10,586 nt of DNA from Planctomycetales bacterium (lineage in GTDB: Bacteria > 4484-113 > JAFGCY01): NCBI GenBank assembly GCA_024645305.1, contig JAHEFU010000093.1, forward strand, positions 1 through 10,586. The letters run 5' to 3'. Within the stretch, counting starts at the first letter, position 1. Each line of letters begins with the position of its first letter. A program made the position numbers and the translations under genes. This document shows positions 1 through 6,342 of the stretch, in pieces. The notes beneath the pieces were generated by a model that saw only the letters and a list, made by a program, of their open reading frames with translations, had not been told where the DNA came from and made no database searches.

Positions 1-2
1 GC

Positions 3-119
3 CTGGTGGATGCCCAGACCGGGGAGAAGCTGGACAAGGACCTGTTCCGGTTTGATATCGGAGACCTCGGGGAAGGCTACCGCAGGCTGCTGGACAAGCT
101 GCAGGCCAGTGCCGGCTGA
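3..119 (+). CDS. C-terminal end of an unidentified protein (partial, cut by window start)
   Basis: An open frame enters from the left edge and ends at TGA 117-119, giving 38 residues ending in KLQASAG. The fragment is charged and probably helical at its end (YRRLLDKLQ). Codon choice with G/C in third positions looks like that of the other genes here. I do not recognise the family from this much sequence. Its stop codon directly abuts the stop of the convergent DinB-like gene, leaving no intergenic base and no room for a terminator between them. Confidence 0.6.
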   Translation: MVDAQTGEKLDKDLFRFDIGDLGEGYRRLLDKLQASAG

Positions 120-578
120 TCAGTCGGCCCAGACCACGTAGTCAGAATTCTGTGCCGGTCTGCCGCAGGCCTTCAGGCTGGTGTTGATGTAGCCCCGGTG
201 AAAAGCGGAGTGGATGATTATGTGCATCAGGATGTCACCCATGCTGCGTTCACACTGCTCGCCTTCGTAATTGCGGTAGCGCAGGCGCAGGCGCAGGTAG
301 GTGTCGTCCAGGTTTGAAAGGATGATCTGCAGCCTCAGCTGGGTTGCCAGATCCATGTCGCGCAGGTGCCGGATCTCCTTCTCCGGCCACAGGTTGACAC
401 GGTCAGAATGGCCGGTATCGATCCTCTCAAGCCAACAGGACCGCGCGGCGATGATATGTGCCGCCTGTCGCAGGGCTTCCCGCGCATGCGGGCAGTCCCC
501 CGCCCGCTCAACCGCACTGATGACCTTTTCAGTCATCTCGAATTCAAAGGCGAACAGGCGTCGGAGTTGCGTGACCAT
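120..578 (-). CDS. DinB-like (DinB/YfiT four-helix bundle) family protein
   Basis: The 152-residue length is usual for the DinB/YfiT family, whose members are four-helix bundles that typically bind a divalent metal through three histidines. The histidines expected of that site are visible: H41 in the second predicted helix (AAHIIAARSCW) and the H123-x3-H127 pair in the third (HIIIHSAFHRGYI). The segment SMGDILMHIIIHSAFHRGYI is characteristic, as is a closing stretch ending in DYVVWAD. Family members act as thiol-dependent transferases or hydrolases, or have no known role; the substrate cannot be read from the sequence. The start at 576-578 has only a weak Shine-Dalgarno (TTGGA). The gene runs divergently from the lipoprotein gene at 751 and convergently with the partial gene ending at 119. 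Family assignment is fairly sure, function unknown. Confidence 0.75.
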   Translation of the reverse strand: MVTQLRRLFAFEFEMTEKVISAVERAGDCPHAREALRQAAHIIAARSCWLERIDTGHSDRVNLWPEKEIRHLRDMDLATQLRLQIILSNLDDTYLRLRLRYRNYEGEQCERSMGDILMHIIIHSAFHRGYINTSLKACGRPAQNSDYVVWAD

Positions 579-669
579 TCCAATAATGTAACAGAGCGCA
601 AGGCATACGGAGAATGTACCCCCATCCCAGTGCTGAACTGTTACCCTGCTTATTCAGGCAGACTGTTGC

Positions 670-699
670 TTGATTTAATCCCCTCCAGCTGCGTATACT
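670..699 (+). promoter_or_regulatory. Sigma70-type promoter of the first lipoprotein gene
   Basis: TTGATT (670-675) and TATACT (694-699) are separated by 18 bases, each close to the housekeeping consensus. Transcription would begin near 706, leaving a leader of about 45 bases. The Shine-Dalgarno GGAG at 741-744 then sits 6 bases before the ATG at 751. This spacing supports 751 rather than the upstream in-frame ATG at 715, which has no ribosome binding site. Confidence 0.65.
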
Positions 700-750
700 C
701 TGACTGGCTGAAAGATGCGGCCGGCGCCGCACCCGTCACGGGAGATAACA

Positions 751-2715
751 ATGCGTAGATCTGATCAATCCATCCTGGGATGCCTGCTGCTGCTTCTGCT
801 GCTAGGCGCCTGCGGTTCCGGCAGCAATGAAGCAAACCAGCCCGTCAGTGCAGCTCAGCAGCCCGGGACACTGCAAGCCGATCCCGCACTTGAGCAGTCA
901 CTGACGGAGATCCTGCTGGCTGAGCTGGACAGGCTTGGAAAGCTACCAGACCGCACGGTGGCAACACCTCCCGCCGGGGAGGGCAACGCCGTGTTCCATG
1001 TCCTCGTGGATGCCACACCGCCTGACGGACTGGGTGCCCAGGGTTCAGCATCCCTGATGTTCTATCCGCGCATGGTCGGTGATTACGATGGCAACGGGGA
1101 GGTCGGGATCAGCGACATCACTCCGCTGGGACAGTTCTTCGGTGCGAGCGTGGCCTATGACGATCCGCTGCTGCACGACGGCATCAGCTACTGGCCCGCG
1201 GGCGATCCTGACGGCGAGGGGCGGGAGAACTGGATCAAGGCCCGGGTTGACGGAGATGGCAACGGTGAGATAAATGTGGCGGACATAACCCCGATCGCAA
1301 TCCGCTTCGGGGAGCATACCGATGGCTGGCGCGTGGAGCAGCGGTTCTCAGCTGACGATGACTACAGCTTCCTGCCGCATCCTGAGAGGGATGAAGCCTA
1401 CAGCGTCGGCTGGCGGGAGCTGGCGGAGGGCAGCATCGGGTATTTGCTGGAAGTCAGCTGGCCGAGCAGCGGATACCTCGAGATGCGGACTCAGGCCTGG
1501 GACAATGCAAGTGCGGCAGCCGGGCCCATGAGCCTGAGCGGACTGTACGAGCATCCCGCGGGGGACTGCCTGGCCTTCCTGCAGGCTGACCCGGTGGTGG
1601 CGGACTTCCCCTTCACCACCACATTCACGGCCGCGGGAACATCCGTCTTGGCAGACAGCTACCTGCTGGACTTTGGCGACGGCAGCAGCCAGCCGGTTGC
1701 CAGCCTGGCGGAGTTCCCGCTGGAGCACAGTTACACTGAGTCTGGGATCTACGACGTGGTGTTCACTGTCAGTTGCGAAGGTGACCAGGCCATTGACACT
1801 TTCCAGATCATGGCCACTCCGCTGCCCTGCGAGCTGCAGGTGCAGCTCGGGGTGATGCCGGATAACGGCTTCGCCCCCCTCAATGTGCTGTTTGATGCCA
1901 CCGGCACCAGCAGCGGGGCGGTGAGTTACATACTGGACTTTGGCGACGGCAGTACAGCCTTCGAGTCAGCGAACCTGGCCGAGCTGGCCGTGCAGCATGA
2001 GTACACGGAAACCGGGGAATACACCGCGGTGCTGACTGCCAGCTGCGCGGGCGGAGGCAGCGTGCAGTCTGATGTGCTGATCTCGGTCGGCAACCTCAGC
2101 GATGAGTGCAGCGTCAACCTGAGTGTGACAGACAACACACTGCTGATCGGCACCGCCACCGAGTTCTTCTTCTCGGGGACAACCGGCACCGCGGCGCTGC
2201 TGGATCTGGGTGACGGATCCGACATCGTTTTCGTCAATCTGCAGGGTCCCGAGCCGATCCTCTATGAGTATGCGGCGGTCGGAACCTACCTGGCGGAGCT
2301 GTCCATCATCTGCAATGATTCCAAGCACTCAGATTCCGTGCTGGTCTTCGTGCAGCCTGAACCTGTTGTCAGCTTTGATGTCAGCGGCGGCGTGTACCAG
2401 TATGAGTCCAATCCCCCGATCGGCGGTCCCGAGCCGGACAAGTTCCCCATGGAGAATGCCGAGATCGAGATATACAGTATCGTTGACGACCTGGTGCTGG
2501 CGACAACGACGACGGATGCCGAGGGGCAGTATTTCTTTGCCGGCGAAAGTATCGGACTGGATGTGACGAAGGTCTACATGGTGCGGCCCACTGATGCGGA
2601 ACGTACCAAGCACCTGCCGCTGGATTGGTTCCCGGGCGTGGCCACGATTGCCCTGCCGGAACCTGAAGTGGTCAAGGTCTGCACCGACATTAATCTGCTG
2701 GCAAGCGCTACCTGA
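751..2715 (+). CDS. Surface lipoprotein with two dockerin-like Ca-binding loops and three PKD domains
   Basis: This is a 654-residue predicted lipoprotein. Residues 1-21 form a lipoprotein signal (MRRS, a leucine run, then LGAC with C21 as the lipidated cysteine). Two dockerin/EF-hand-like loops follow at residues 111-122 (DYDGNGEVGISD) and 167-178 (DGDGNGEINVAD). Each is followed by ITP and a hydrophobic helix ending in FG or FF. Then come a beta-rich segment (about 190-262) and three PKD domains (about 273-356, 360-446, 453-535), two with LDFGDGS and the third with LDLGDGS. The C-terminal domain (about 541-648) resembles the carboxypeptidase-regulatory/SdrD-B type (YQYESNPP, then a DAEGQYFF turn). 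Every PKD carries one cysteine near its start and one in its last strands. The paralog at 3006 has the same order with fewer PKDs. A role in calcium-stabilised surface adhesion, polysaccharide binding or assembly is inference; no catalytic motif is visible. The start at 751 is set by GGAG at 741-744. Confidence 0.88.
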   Translation: MRRSDQSILGCLLLLLLLGACGSGSNEANQPVSAAQQPGTLQADPALEQSLTEILLAELDRLGKLPDRTVATPPAGEGNAVFHVLVDATPPDGLGAQGSASLMFYPRMVGDYDGNGEVGISDITPLGQFFGASVAYDDPLLHDGISYWPAGDPDGEGRENWIKARVDGDGNGEINVADITPIAIRFGEHTDGWRVEQRFSADDDYSFLPHPERDEAYSVGWRELAEGSIGYLLEVSWPSSGYLEMRTQAWDNASAAAGPMSLSGLYEHPAGDCLAFLQADPVVADFPFTTTFTAAGTSVLADSYLLDFGDGSSQPVASLAEFPLEHSYTESGIYDVVFTVSCEGDQAIDTFQIMATPLPCELQVQLGVMPDNGFAPLNVLFDATGTSSGAVSYILDFGDGSTAFESANLAELAVQHEYTETGEYTAVLTASCAGGGSVQSDVLISVGNLSDECSVNLSVTDNTLLIGTATEFFFSGTTGTAALLDLGDGSDIVFVNLQGPEPILYEYAAVGTYLAELSIICNDSKHSDSVLVFVQPEPVVSFDVSGGVYQYESNPPIGGPEPDKFPMENAEIEIYSIVDDLVLATTTTDAEGQYFFAGESIGLDVTKVYMVRPTDAERTKHLPLDWFPGVATIALPEPEVVKVCTDINLLASAT

Positions 2716-3005
2716 GCCAGGTGTTATGCCAGGAACCGGCATTGATTGACTATTTGTCTACCGGTGCATAACTGGCATCATGCTGGAAGATGCAGGTTCG
2801 GGTGAGTCGTACAGCTAACACCGGCTGGAACTGGATATGGTGAAGCGGCTTTATTGAGCCAGGCTGTGTGCAATCGAAATGCCCGGGCCTGCATCCCGCC
2901 TGATTGCTGGATGACCCACTGCTCAAGGGCGCAATCCACACTGTCGCTGACCTGATGTCCACAATTTAGTCTGGCAGACTCCGGATTGCGGTATACACAT
3001 ATTGT
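2716..3005. other. Gap between the two lipoprotein genes; no gene seen
   Basis: I see no convincing gene, RNA or T-tailed terminator in these 290 bases. One imperfect inverted repeat lies just after the upstream stop codon: GTTATGC (2723-2729) pairs with GCATAAC (2766-2772), and CCGG (2736-2739) with CCGG (2761-2764) inside it. It could fold as a 3'-end structure of the upstream mRNA but lacks a U-tract. Near the right end, TATACA (2992-2997) is a possible -10 box for the next gene, without a recognisable -35 box. Confidence 0.4.
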
Positions 3006-4460
3006 ATGGACAACAAATCCCGAACAATGACCCGCTTACATGTCTTCCTGTGCACGATTCTCCTGGGCTGTGCCTGCACGGCCTGCGCTGGGAGTGATCC
3101 ATCCGCATCCGGGGACTGGTCTCTCATGCAGTCCCTGGAGGCGCAGCTGCTGGATGAGCTGGCGCTGCTTGGCAAGGATCCGCAGCGTATCGTGTCATCA
3201 GCACCGCAGGGTAGTGGCAACGCGGTTTTCAACCTGCAGGCTGAGATTGTTGATCCGGACGACTCCGGGGGCAATGCGCCGACAGGCGTCCAGCTGAGCT
3301 GGACCGCCCGTGTGATCGGTGACTACGACCAGAACGGTGAGGTTGGGATTGCCGACATCACCCCGCTCGGCCAGTTCTTCAAGGGCAGTGTGTCTTACGA
3401 CGCAGCTGAGCTGCATGACGGTATTTCCTACTGGCCCCAGGGTGATCCATTTGCAGCTGGCAGCAGTAACTGGCGCAGTGCAGCGGTTGACGGAGATGGC
3501 AACGGGGAAATCAACGTGGCGGACATCACGCCGATTGCCATCCACTTCGGGGAGCGGATGGATGGCTTCAACATATTCATCAGGGAGACCGGCGAGACGG
3601 AGTACAGCATCCTGCCGAACCTGCTCGACCCCTTCCGTGATGTCAGTGTGGGTCTGCAGCCGGCCGGCAATAACCCGGCGAACTACAGCGTGCAGATTCC
3701 CTGGCCATCCTCCGGCATGGCGGAAATTGCCGTGGCAGGCTATGACACCAGCACAGGTGGCGGTGCTGCGCTTTCGAACAGCGTTACGGTCAGCGGCGAC
3801 CCCGGGCCTCCGGCGGGCACATGTACAGCCGACCTCACGGTTGATGTGCAAAGCGGACAGGCTCCCTTGAATATGAGTTTTGGCCTGGGAAGCTCCAGCA
3901 CCGGTGCGGCGGGTGCATTCCGCTATGTACTGTCCACCGGCGAACAGGGAGTTCGCTTCAGTTTCACTGACAGCGCTGAATTCCCGCTGGACTACACATA
4001 TATCAGTGCCGGGAATTTCACTGCCCAGCTTGCAGTGGCCTGCCTGCAGGACGGCAGCGTGGCGTTTTCAGACACGATCCAGATCAATGTGACTGATCCG
4101 GCCCTGCCTGGCCTGACGGTCAAGGGCTTTGTGTGGCAGTATGAGGAAAACCCGGAACTGGGGAACCCTGACGAGCCGGCCAAGAATGGCCTGGACGGAA
4201 TGGAAGTGGAACTGTACATCCTGGGCACTGCCAGCCCGCTGGCCACCACACACTCAAACGCCAGTGGAGAATACGTGTTCCCGGACCTGCAGCTGGATGC
4301 ATCAGTGGAACTGCTCAACGTGAAAGTCAGTCAGGCCCAGAAGGACGCCCTGCTGCCCCTGAGCTGGCTGCCGGGCGAGCACATCCTGCTGCTGGAGGAT
4401 GGTCAGGAAACACTCATCGCACCTGACATGAATCTGCTGGCCACGCCTATCGGTGGATAG
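3006..4460 (+). CDS. Paralogous surface lipoprotein with two dockerin-like loops and one degenerate PKD domain
   Basis: This 484-residue tandem paralog of the gene at 751 has a signal peptide with lipobox LLGC (C22; a second candidate is C27). The dockerin-like loops are DYDQNGEVGIAD (106-117) and DGDGNGEINVAD (162-173), 56 residues apart exactly as in the paralog. A beta-rich segment with PWPSSGMAEI (about 232-241) matches SWPSSGYLEM in the first protein. One PKD-like domain (about 272-362) follows, but the usual DFGDG turn is replaced by LSTGEQG. Its cysteine pair C273/C346 is kept. The C-terminal domain (about 369-480; WQYEENPELG, then NASGEYVF) is again SdrD-B/carboxypeptidase-regulatory-like. 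A 21-base stretch around loop 2 (3485-3505) is identical to 1245-1265. The start is uncertain: ATG 3006 gives the better lipoprotein signal length, ATG 3027 is possible, and neither has a Shine-Dalgarno. Function is unknown, probably similar to the paralog. Confidence 0.87.
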   Translation: MDNKSRTMTRLHVFLCTILLGCACTACAGSDPSASGDWSLMQSLEAQLLDELALLGKDPQRIVSSAPQGSGNAVFNLQAEIVDPDDSGGNAPTGVQLSWTARVIGDYDQNGEVGIADITPLGQFFKGSVSYDAAELHDGISYWPQGDPFAAGSSNWRSAAVDGDGNGEINVADITPIAIHFGERMDGFNIFIRETGETEYSILPNLLDPFRDVSVGLQPAGNNPANYSVQIPWPSSGMAEIAVAGYDTSTGGGAALSNSVTVSGDPGPPAGTCTADLTVDVQSGQAPLNMSFGLGSSSTGAAGAFRYVLSTGEQGVRFSFTDSAEFPLDYTYISAGNFTAQLAVACLQDGSVAFSDTIQINVTDPALPGLTVKGFVWQYEENPELGNPDEPAKNGLDGMEVELYILGTASPLATTHSNASGEYVFPDLQLDASVELLNVKVSQAQKDALLPLSWLPGEHILLLEDGQETLIAPDMNLLATPIGG

Positions 4461-4647
4461 CCAGAAATCCTTCACGAACATTGCCGGGTGTCCAGCCTTT
4501 GCTGCGGATTGATGCGGTTATCAATGCATCAGTTGAGTATGGGAAGCGGGGGCGGCCGCAGGAAGTTCGCCTGATCCAAGCGGTCTCGAAACTGGTGAAT
4601 GGCCCAATCTCCGGACAAGCGTATCCCTGCAGCGATCTTTGTCTCAT
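4447..4647 (-). pseudogene. Possible remnant of an IS5-like transposase N-terminus
   Basis: A 66-codon minus-strand frame contains GRPRFPYSTDALITAS followed 10 residues later by REGFLAI. This resembles the N-terminal region of IS5-group DDE transposases, where GRP, a YS-x-x-A-I helix and an EGF/EGL motif occur in the same order with nearly the same spacing. No catalytic DDE part is present and the frame overlaps the end of the lipoprotein gene by 14 bases. If real it is a dead fragment. The likeness is from memory of the family and could be chance. Confidence 0.22.
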
Positions 4648-4666
4648 AATAATGCTAAAATGAGAC
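4641..4666. promoter_or_regulatory. Inverted repeat over an extended -10 box; possible operator
   Basis: GTCTCAT (4641-4647) and ATGAGAC (4660-4666) form a perfect 7-base inverted repeat around an AT-rich 12-base centre. Inside it, TGCTAAAAT (4653-4661) reads as an extended -10 element (TG-n-TAAAAT) with no good -35 box. The arrangement could be an operator overlapping a second upstream promoter of the beta-barrel gene, or a stem-loop. A role in regulation is inference. Confidence 0.35.
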
Positions 4667-4728
4667 CGGCTGGATACTTTCTGCCTGCTGCAGGCCGGGG
4701 AATGCCGTACCAGTCAAAGCTCAGTAGT

Positions 4729-4758
4729 TTGACAAAGAATCAGAAACTAAGGTAGTAT
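4729..4758 (+). promoter_or_regulatory. Strong sigma70-type promoter of the beta-barrel gene
   Basis: A perfect TTGACA (4729-4734) is followed after 18 bases by TAGTAT (4753-4758). Transcription would begin near 4765, giving a leader of about 50 bases. The Shine-Dalgarno GGGAGGA (4804-4810) then lies 4 bases before ATG 4815. The near-consensus promoter, strong ribosome site and downstream terminator together suggest an abundant monocistronic mRNA, as usual for outer-membrane proteins. Confidence 0.75.
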
Positions 4759-4814
4759 TTTCTCTCAACAGGTACTATGTGTGCCTTGTTATTGGAATAT
4801 TCCGGGAGGAAGCG

Positions 4815-5351
4815 ATGAAGAAGCTGACGGCAATCCTGTTTTTCGTGGTTACCGTAATGTGGGCCAGCAGTGCATTCGCTCAGTACTCTGCACTTGATGA
4901 CCAGAACGAATATGGCCCTGCGGTCGGGTTCGGTGGCCTGATTCTCAGCGGAAATGATTCTGCGGGCAACAGCCAGAACGATTTCGTTCCCACCATCAAC
5001 CTGAGCGGTCTGTCTGACTGGCTGGCATACCAGCTCTACTTCGGACTGGACAGCGATGTCGATGTCTGGGGTATTGACATGGACTACATCCTGGCGGACA
5101 ACTTCGACGAGTGCGCACCCTGCGCCGGCGAAGGCGGATCCTGGTGGTTCGGCGCCGGTCTGAGTTACATGGACTACGGCGACATCTTCAATGACAACGG
5201 TGCCGGGATCAGCGGTGATGGCTTCGGCCCGAACCTGGCATTCGGTTACATCTGGGATGAGTGGTCATTCAACCTCTATGCCCGCTACTTCATGGATGAG
5301 GAAGCGCTTGGCCTGATGGGTACGATCAACTACTCCTTCGACAGCAACTAG
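4815..5351 (+). CDS. Small secreted protein, probable outer-membrane beta-barrel
   Basis: The protein has 178 residues with a clear Sec signal peptide: KK at the start, a hydrophobic core, and predicted cleavage after ASSAFA (A22). The mature part of about 156 residues is rich in aromatic and glycine residues in alternating short strands, such as WLAYQLYFGLDSDVDVWGID, WWFGAGLSYMDYG, PNLAFGYIWD and WSFNLYARYF. It ends in a strand (LMGTINYSF) with an aromatic residue four from the end. This pattern fits an eight-stranded beta-barrel of OmpA/OmpW-like size, though I cannot assign a named family. It is markedly acidic. Two cysteines (C100, C103, in ECAPC) lie in a likely loop. ATG 4815 is chosen over the in-frame ATG at 4779 because of GGGAGGA at 4804-4810 and the N-terminal signal. 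It has its own promoter and terminator. Confidence 0.8.
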   Translation: MKKLTAILFFVVTVMWASSAFAQYSALDDQNEYGPAVGFGGLILSGNDSAGNSQNDFVPTINLSGLSDWLAYQLYFGLDSDVDVWGIDMDYILADNFDECAPCAGEGGSWWFGAGLSYMDYGDIFNDNGAGISGDGFGPNLAFGYIWDEWSFNLYARYFMDEEALGLMGTINYSFDSN

Positions 5352-5374
5352 GCTGTAAACAAGACCAAAGTCAC

Positions 5375-5404
5375 TCCCCGGGGATTCCCCCGGGGATTTT
5401 TTTT
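5375..5404 (+). terminator. Rho-independent terminator after the beta-barrel gene
   Basis: TCCCCGGGG (5375-5383) pairs with CCCCGGGGA (5388-5396) around a four-base loop, followed directly by eight T (5397-5404). It begins 23 bases after the stop codon. Confidence 0.9.
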
Positions 5405-5469
5405 GCAATTTCGCCATTTAGTCGTGGAACACGTATTTTTTCTGCTAGTCTAATAACTGCGTGTCCGCT

Positions 5470-5504
5470 CCGGCGGCTGAAAGGCCGCCGGTTCTTTTTC
5501 TTTC
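5470..5504 (+). terminator. Second GC-rich hairpin with T-rich tail; no gene directly in front
   Basis: CCGGCGGC (5470-5477) pairs perfectly with GCCGCCGG (5484-5491) around TGAAAG, followed by TTCTTTTTCTTTC (5492-5504). It looks like a factor-independent terminator. It lies 66 bases beyond the first terminator and 44 bases before the next promoter, so it may be a backup terminator or end a short untranslated RNA. No good promoter for such an RNA is seen between the two hairpins. Confidence 0.65.
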
Positions 5505-5547
5505 TGCTGATCCCCGTTCCCCCCCGACAGTTATGTCCGTGATTTCT

Positions 5548-5576
5548 TTGACTAGCGCACGGTAATACCTTAAAAT
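5548..5576 (+). promoter_or_regulatory. Near-consensus promoter of the gmk-rpoZ-coaBC operon
   Basis: TTGACT (5548-5553) and TAAAAT (5571-5576) are separated by the ideal 17 bases. Transcription should begin about 5582-5585, only 5-8 bases before the ATG at 5590. No Shine-Dalgarno precedes that ATG, so the first gene would be read from a nearly leaderless mRNA. Confidence 0.72.
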
Positions 5577-5589
5577 AATCAGTTCTGTA

Positions 5590-6342
5590 ATGCAACTTGC
5601 ATTGTTCACACCCGGGGCCTGCATCTGGCCAGTCCACAGGAACTTCGAGGCTTTCATCGCCGAACTCGGCACGCAGGCCAGCGATTCCGTGGACCTGCTT
5701 GAAAGTAGTGCCTATCCAGTCCTGGCCCGCTCGGAATCAGGAGTCAGCAGACTGAGCGCGCGGATGGACCACAGACTGTTCCAGCTGCACCAGGATCTGT
5801 ACAACTCCCTGCTGCGCCCCGCGGAATTCTTCCACCAGGAAACAAGAAGCATTGCGCAAATGTTCTGGCCGGACCTGCTGGGCACAGCTACTGCTGACCT
5901 GCTCAGCACCCTGTTGTTCCATTTCATCGAGCGCCCGGCGGAGGACTGCTCGGTCAACACCGGCCTGCGTGTGCTGCGCAGCATCTTCTTCCAGCACGAA
6001 ATGGCGGATCCCAGCCTGTGGATCCACACTGCCAGGGAGAATCTGGCCGGCCTGCGCGGTGACTGGAGCAGCTTCGACCTGCAGCTGAAGGCACCGGCTG
6101 CCAGCCGCCTCAACAACCTGGCCTTCAGCGTGCTCGGCATGCGTGACCGTCCGGTGGACAGCAGCGGCTGGTTCAGCGGCAGCATCCGCCGCAATAACGC
6201 GGGGGAGTGCCGGATCCATCTGCGCTGCGGAGCGGACCGGGGCATGCTCAATGCCGATCCTCAGAAACTTGCGGAAGCCGGCCGGGTAGACGTTGAACGC
6301 TACATGGCGCGGATTTTCGGCTGGCAGGGAGCTGCTGCATGA
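5590..6342 (+). CDS. Unidentified 250-aa protein, first gene of the gmk operon
   Basis: I do not recognise this protein. It has no signal peptide and no membrane segment. The sequence looks largely helical, with aromatic and arginine-rich stretches (MDHRLFQLHQDLYNSLLRP, 59-77; MFWPDLLGTATADLLSTLLFHFIERP, 91-116). A more beta-like end contains SSGWFSGSIRRNNAGECRIHLRCG (191-214). No nucleotide-binding or catalytic signature is evident. In many bacteria this position before gmk is held by yicC, but the sequence shows no YicC start (MTGFG-like) and no C-terminal YicC motif, so it is not an obvious YicC. Its last four bases overlap the gmk start (ATGA 6339-6342), which implies translational coupling. 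The start is uncertain because no ribosome binding site is present; ATG 5590 is supported by the promoter just upstream. Confidence 0.7.
   Translation: MQLALFTPGACIWPVHRNFEAFIAELGTQASDSVDLLESSAYPVLARSESGVSRLSARMDHRLFQLHQDLYNSLLRPAEFFHQETRSIAQMFWPDLLGTATADLLSTLLFHFIERPAEDCSVNTGLRVLRSIFFQHEMADPSLWIHTARENLAGLRGDWSSFDLQLKAPAASRLNNLAFSVLGMRDRPVDSSGWFSGSIRRNNAGECRIHLRCGADRGMLNADPQKLAEAGRVDVERYMARIFGWQGAAA

Larger units (their letters stand above)
4461..4814. other. 354-base intergenic region before the beta-barrel gene
   Basis: This gap holds the promoter and ribosome binding site of the next gene, a 7-base inverted repeat (4641-4666) and a 13-base palindrome, GCCTGC-T-GCAGGC (4683-4695). A short inverted repeat, ATTGAT (4508-4513) with ATCAAT (4520-4525), is also present. 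The left half contains a short minus-strand frame that may be a transposase remnant. No terminator with a T-tract is seen after the lipoprotein gene. Confidence 0.4.

Noticed and set aside
715..750. Upstream in-frame ATG as the start of the first lipoprotein
   Set aside because: It has no ribosome site and would add a polar segment before a complete lipoprotein signal peptide; ATG 751 has GGAG and the proper signal.
366..758. A 130-codon plus-strand frame crossing the DinB gene and its upstream gap
   Set aside because: It overlaps the DinB-like gene antisense, covers the lipoprotein promoter, and has no recognisable content or ribosome site.
3198..3851. A 217-codon minus-strand frame inside the second lipoprotein gene
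   Set aside because: Antisense to a well-supported gene and without family features; the matching frame in the first paralog (1045-1317) merely mirrors the dockerin-like repeats.
4481..4663. A 60-codon plus-strand frame in the gap before the beta-barrel gene
   Set aside because: No ribosome site, no recognisable motif, and it contains the inverted repeat.
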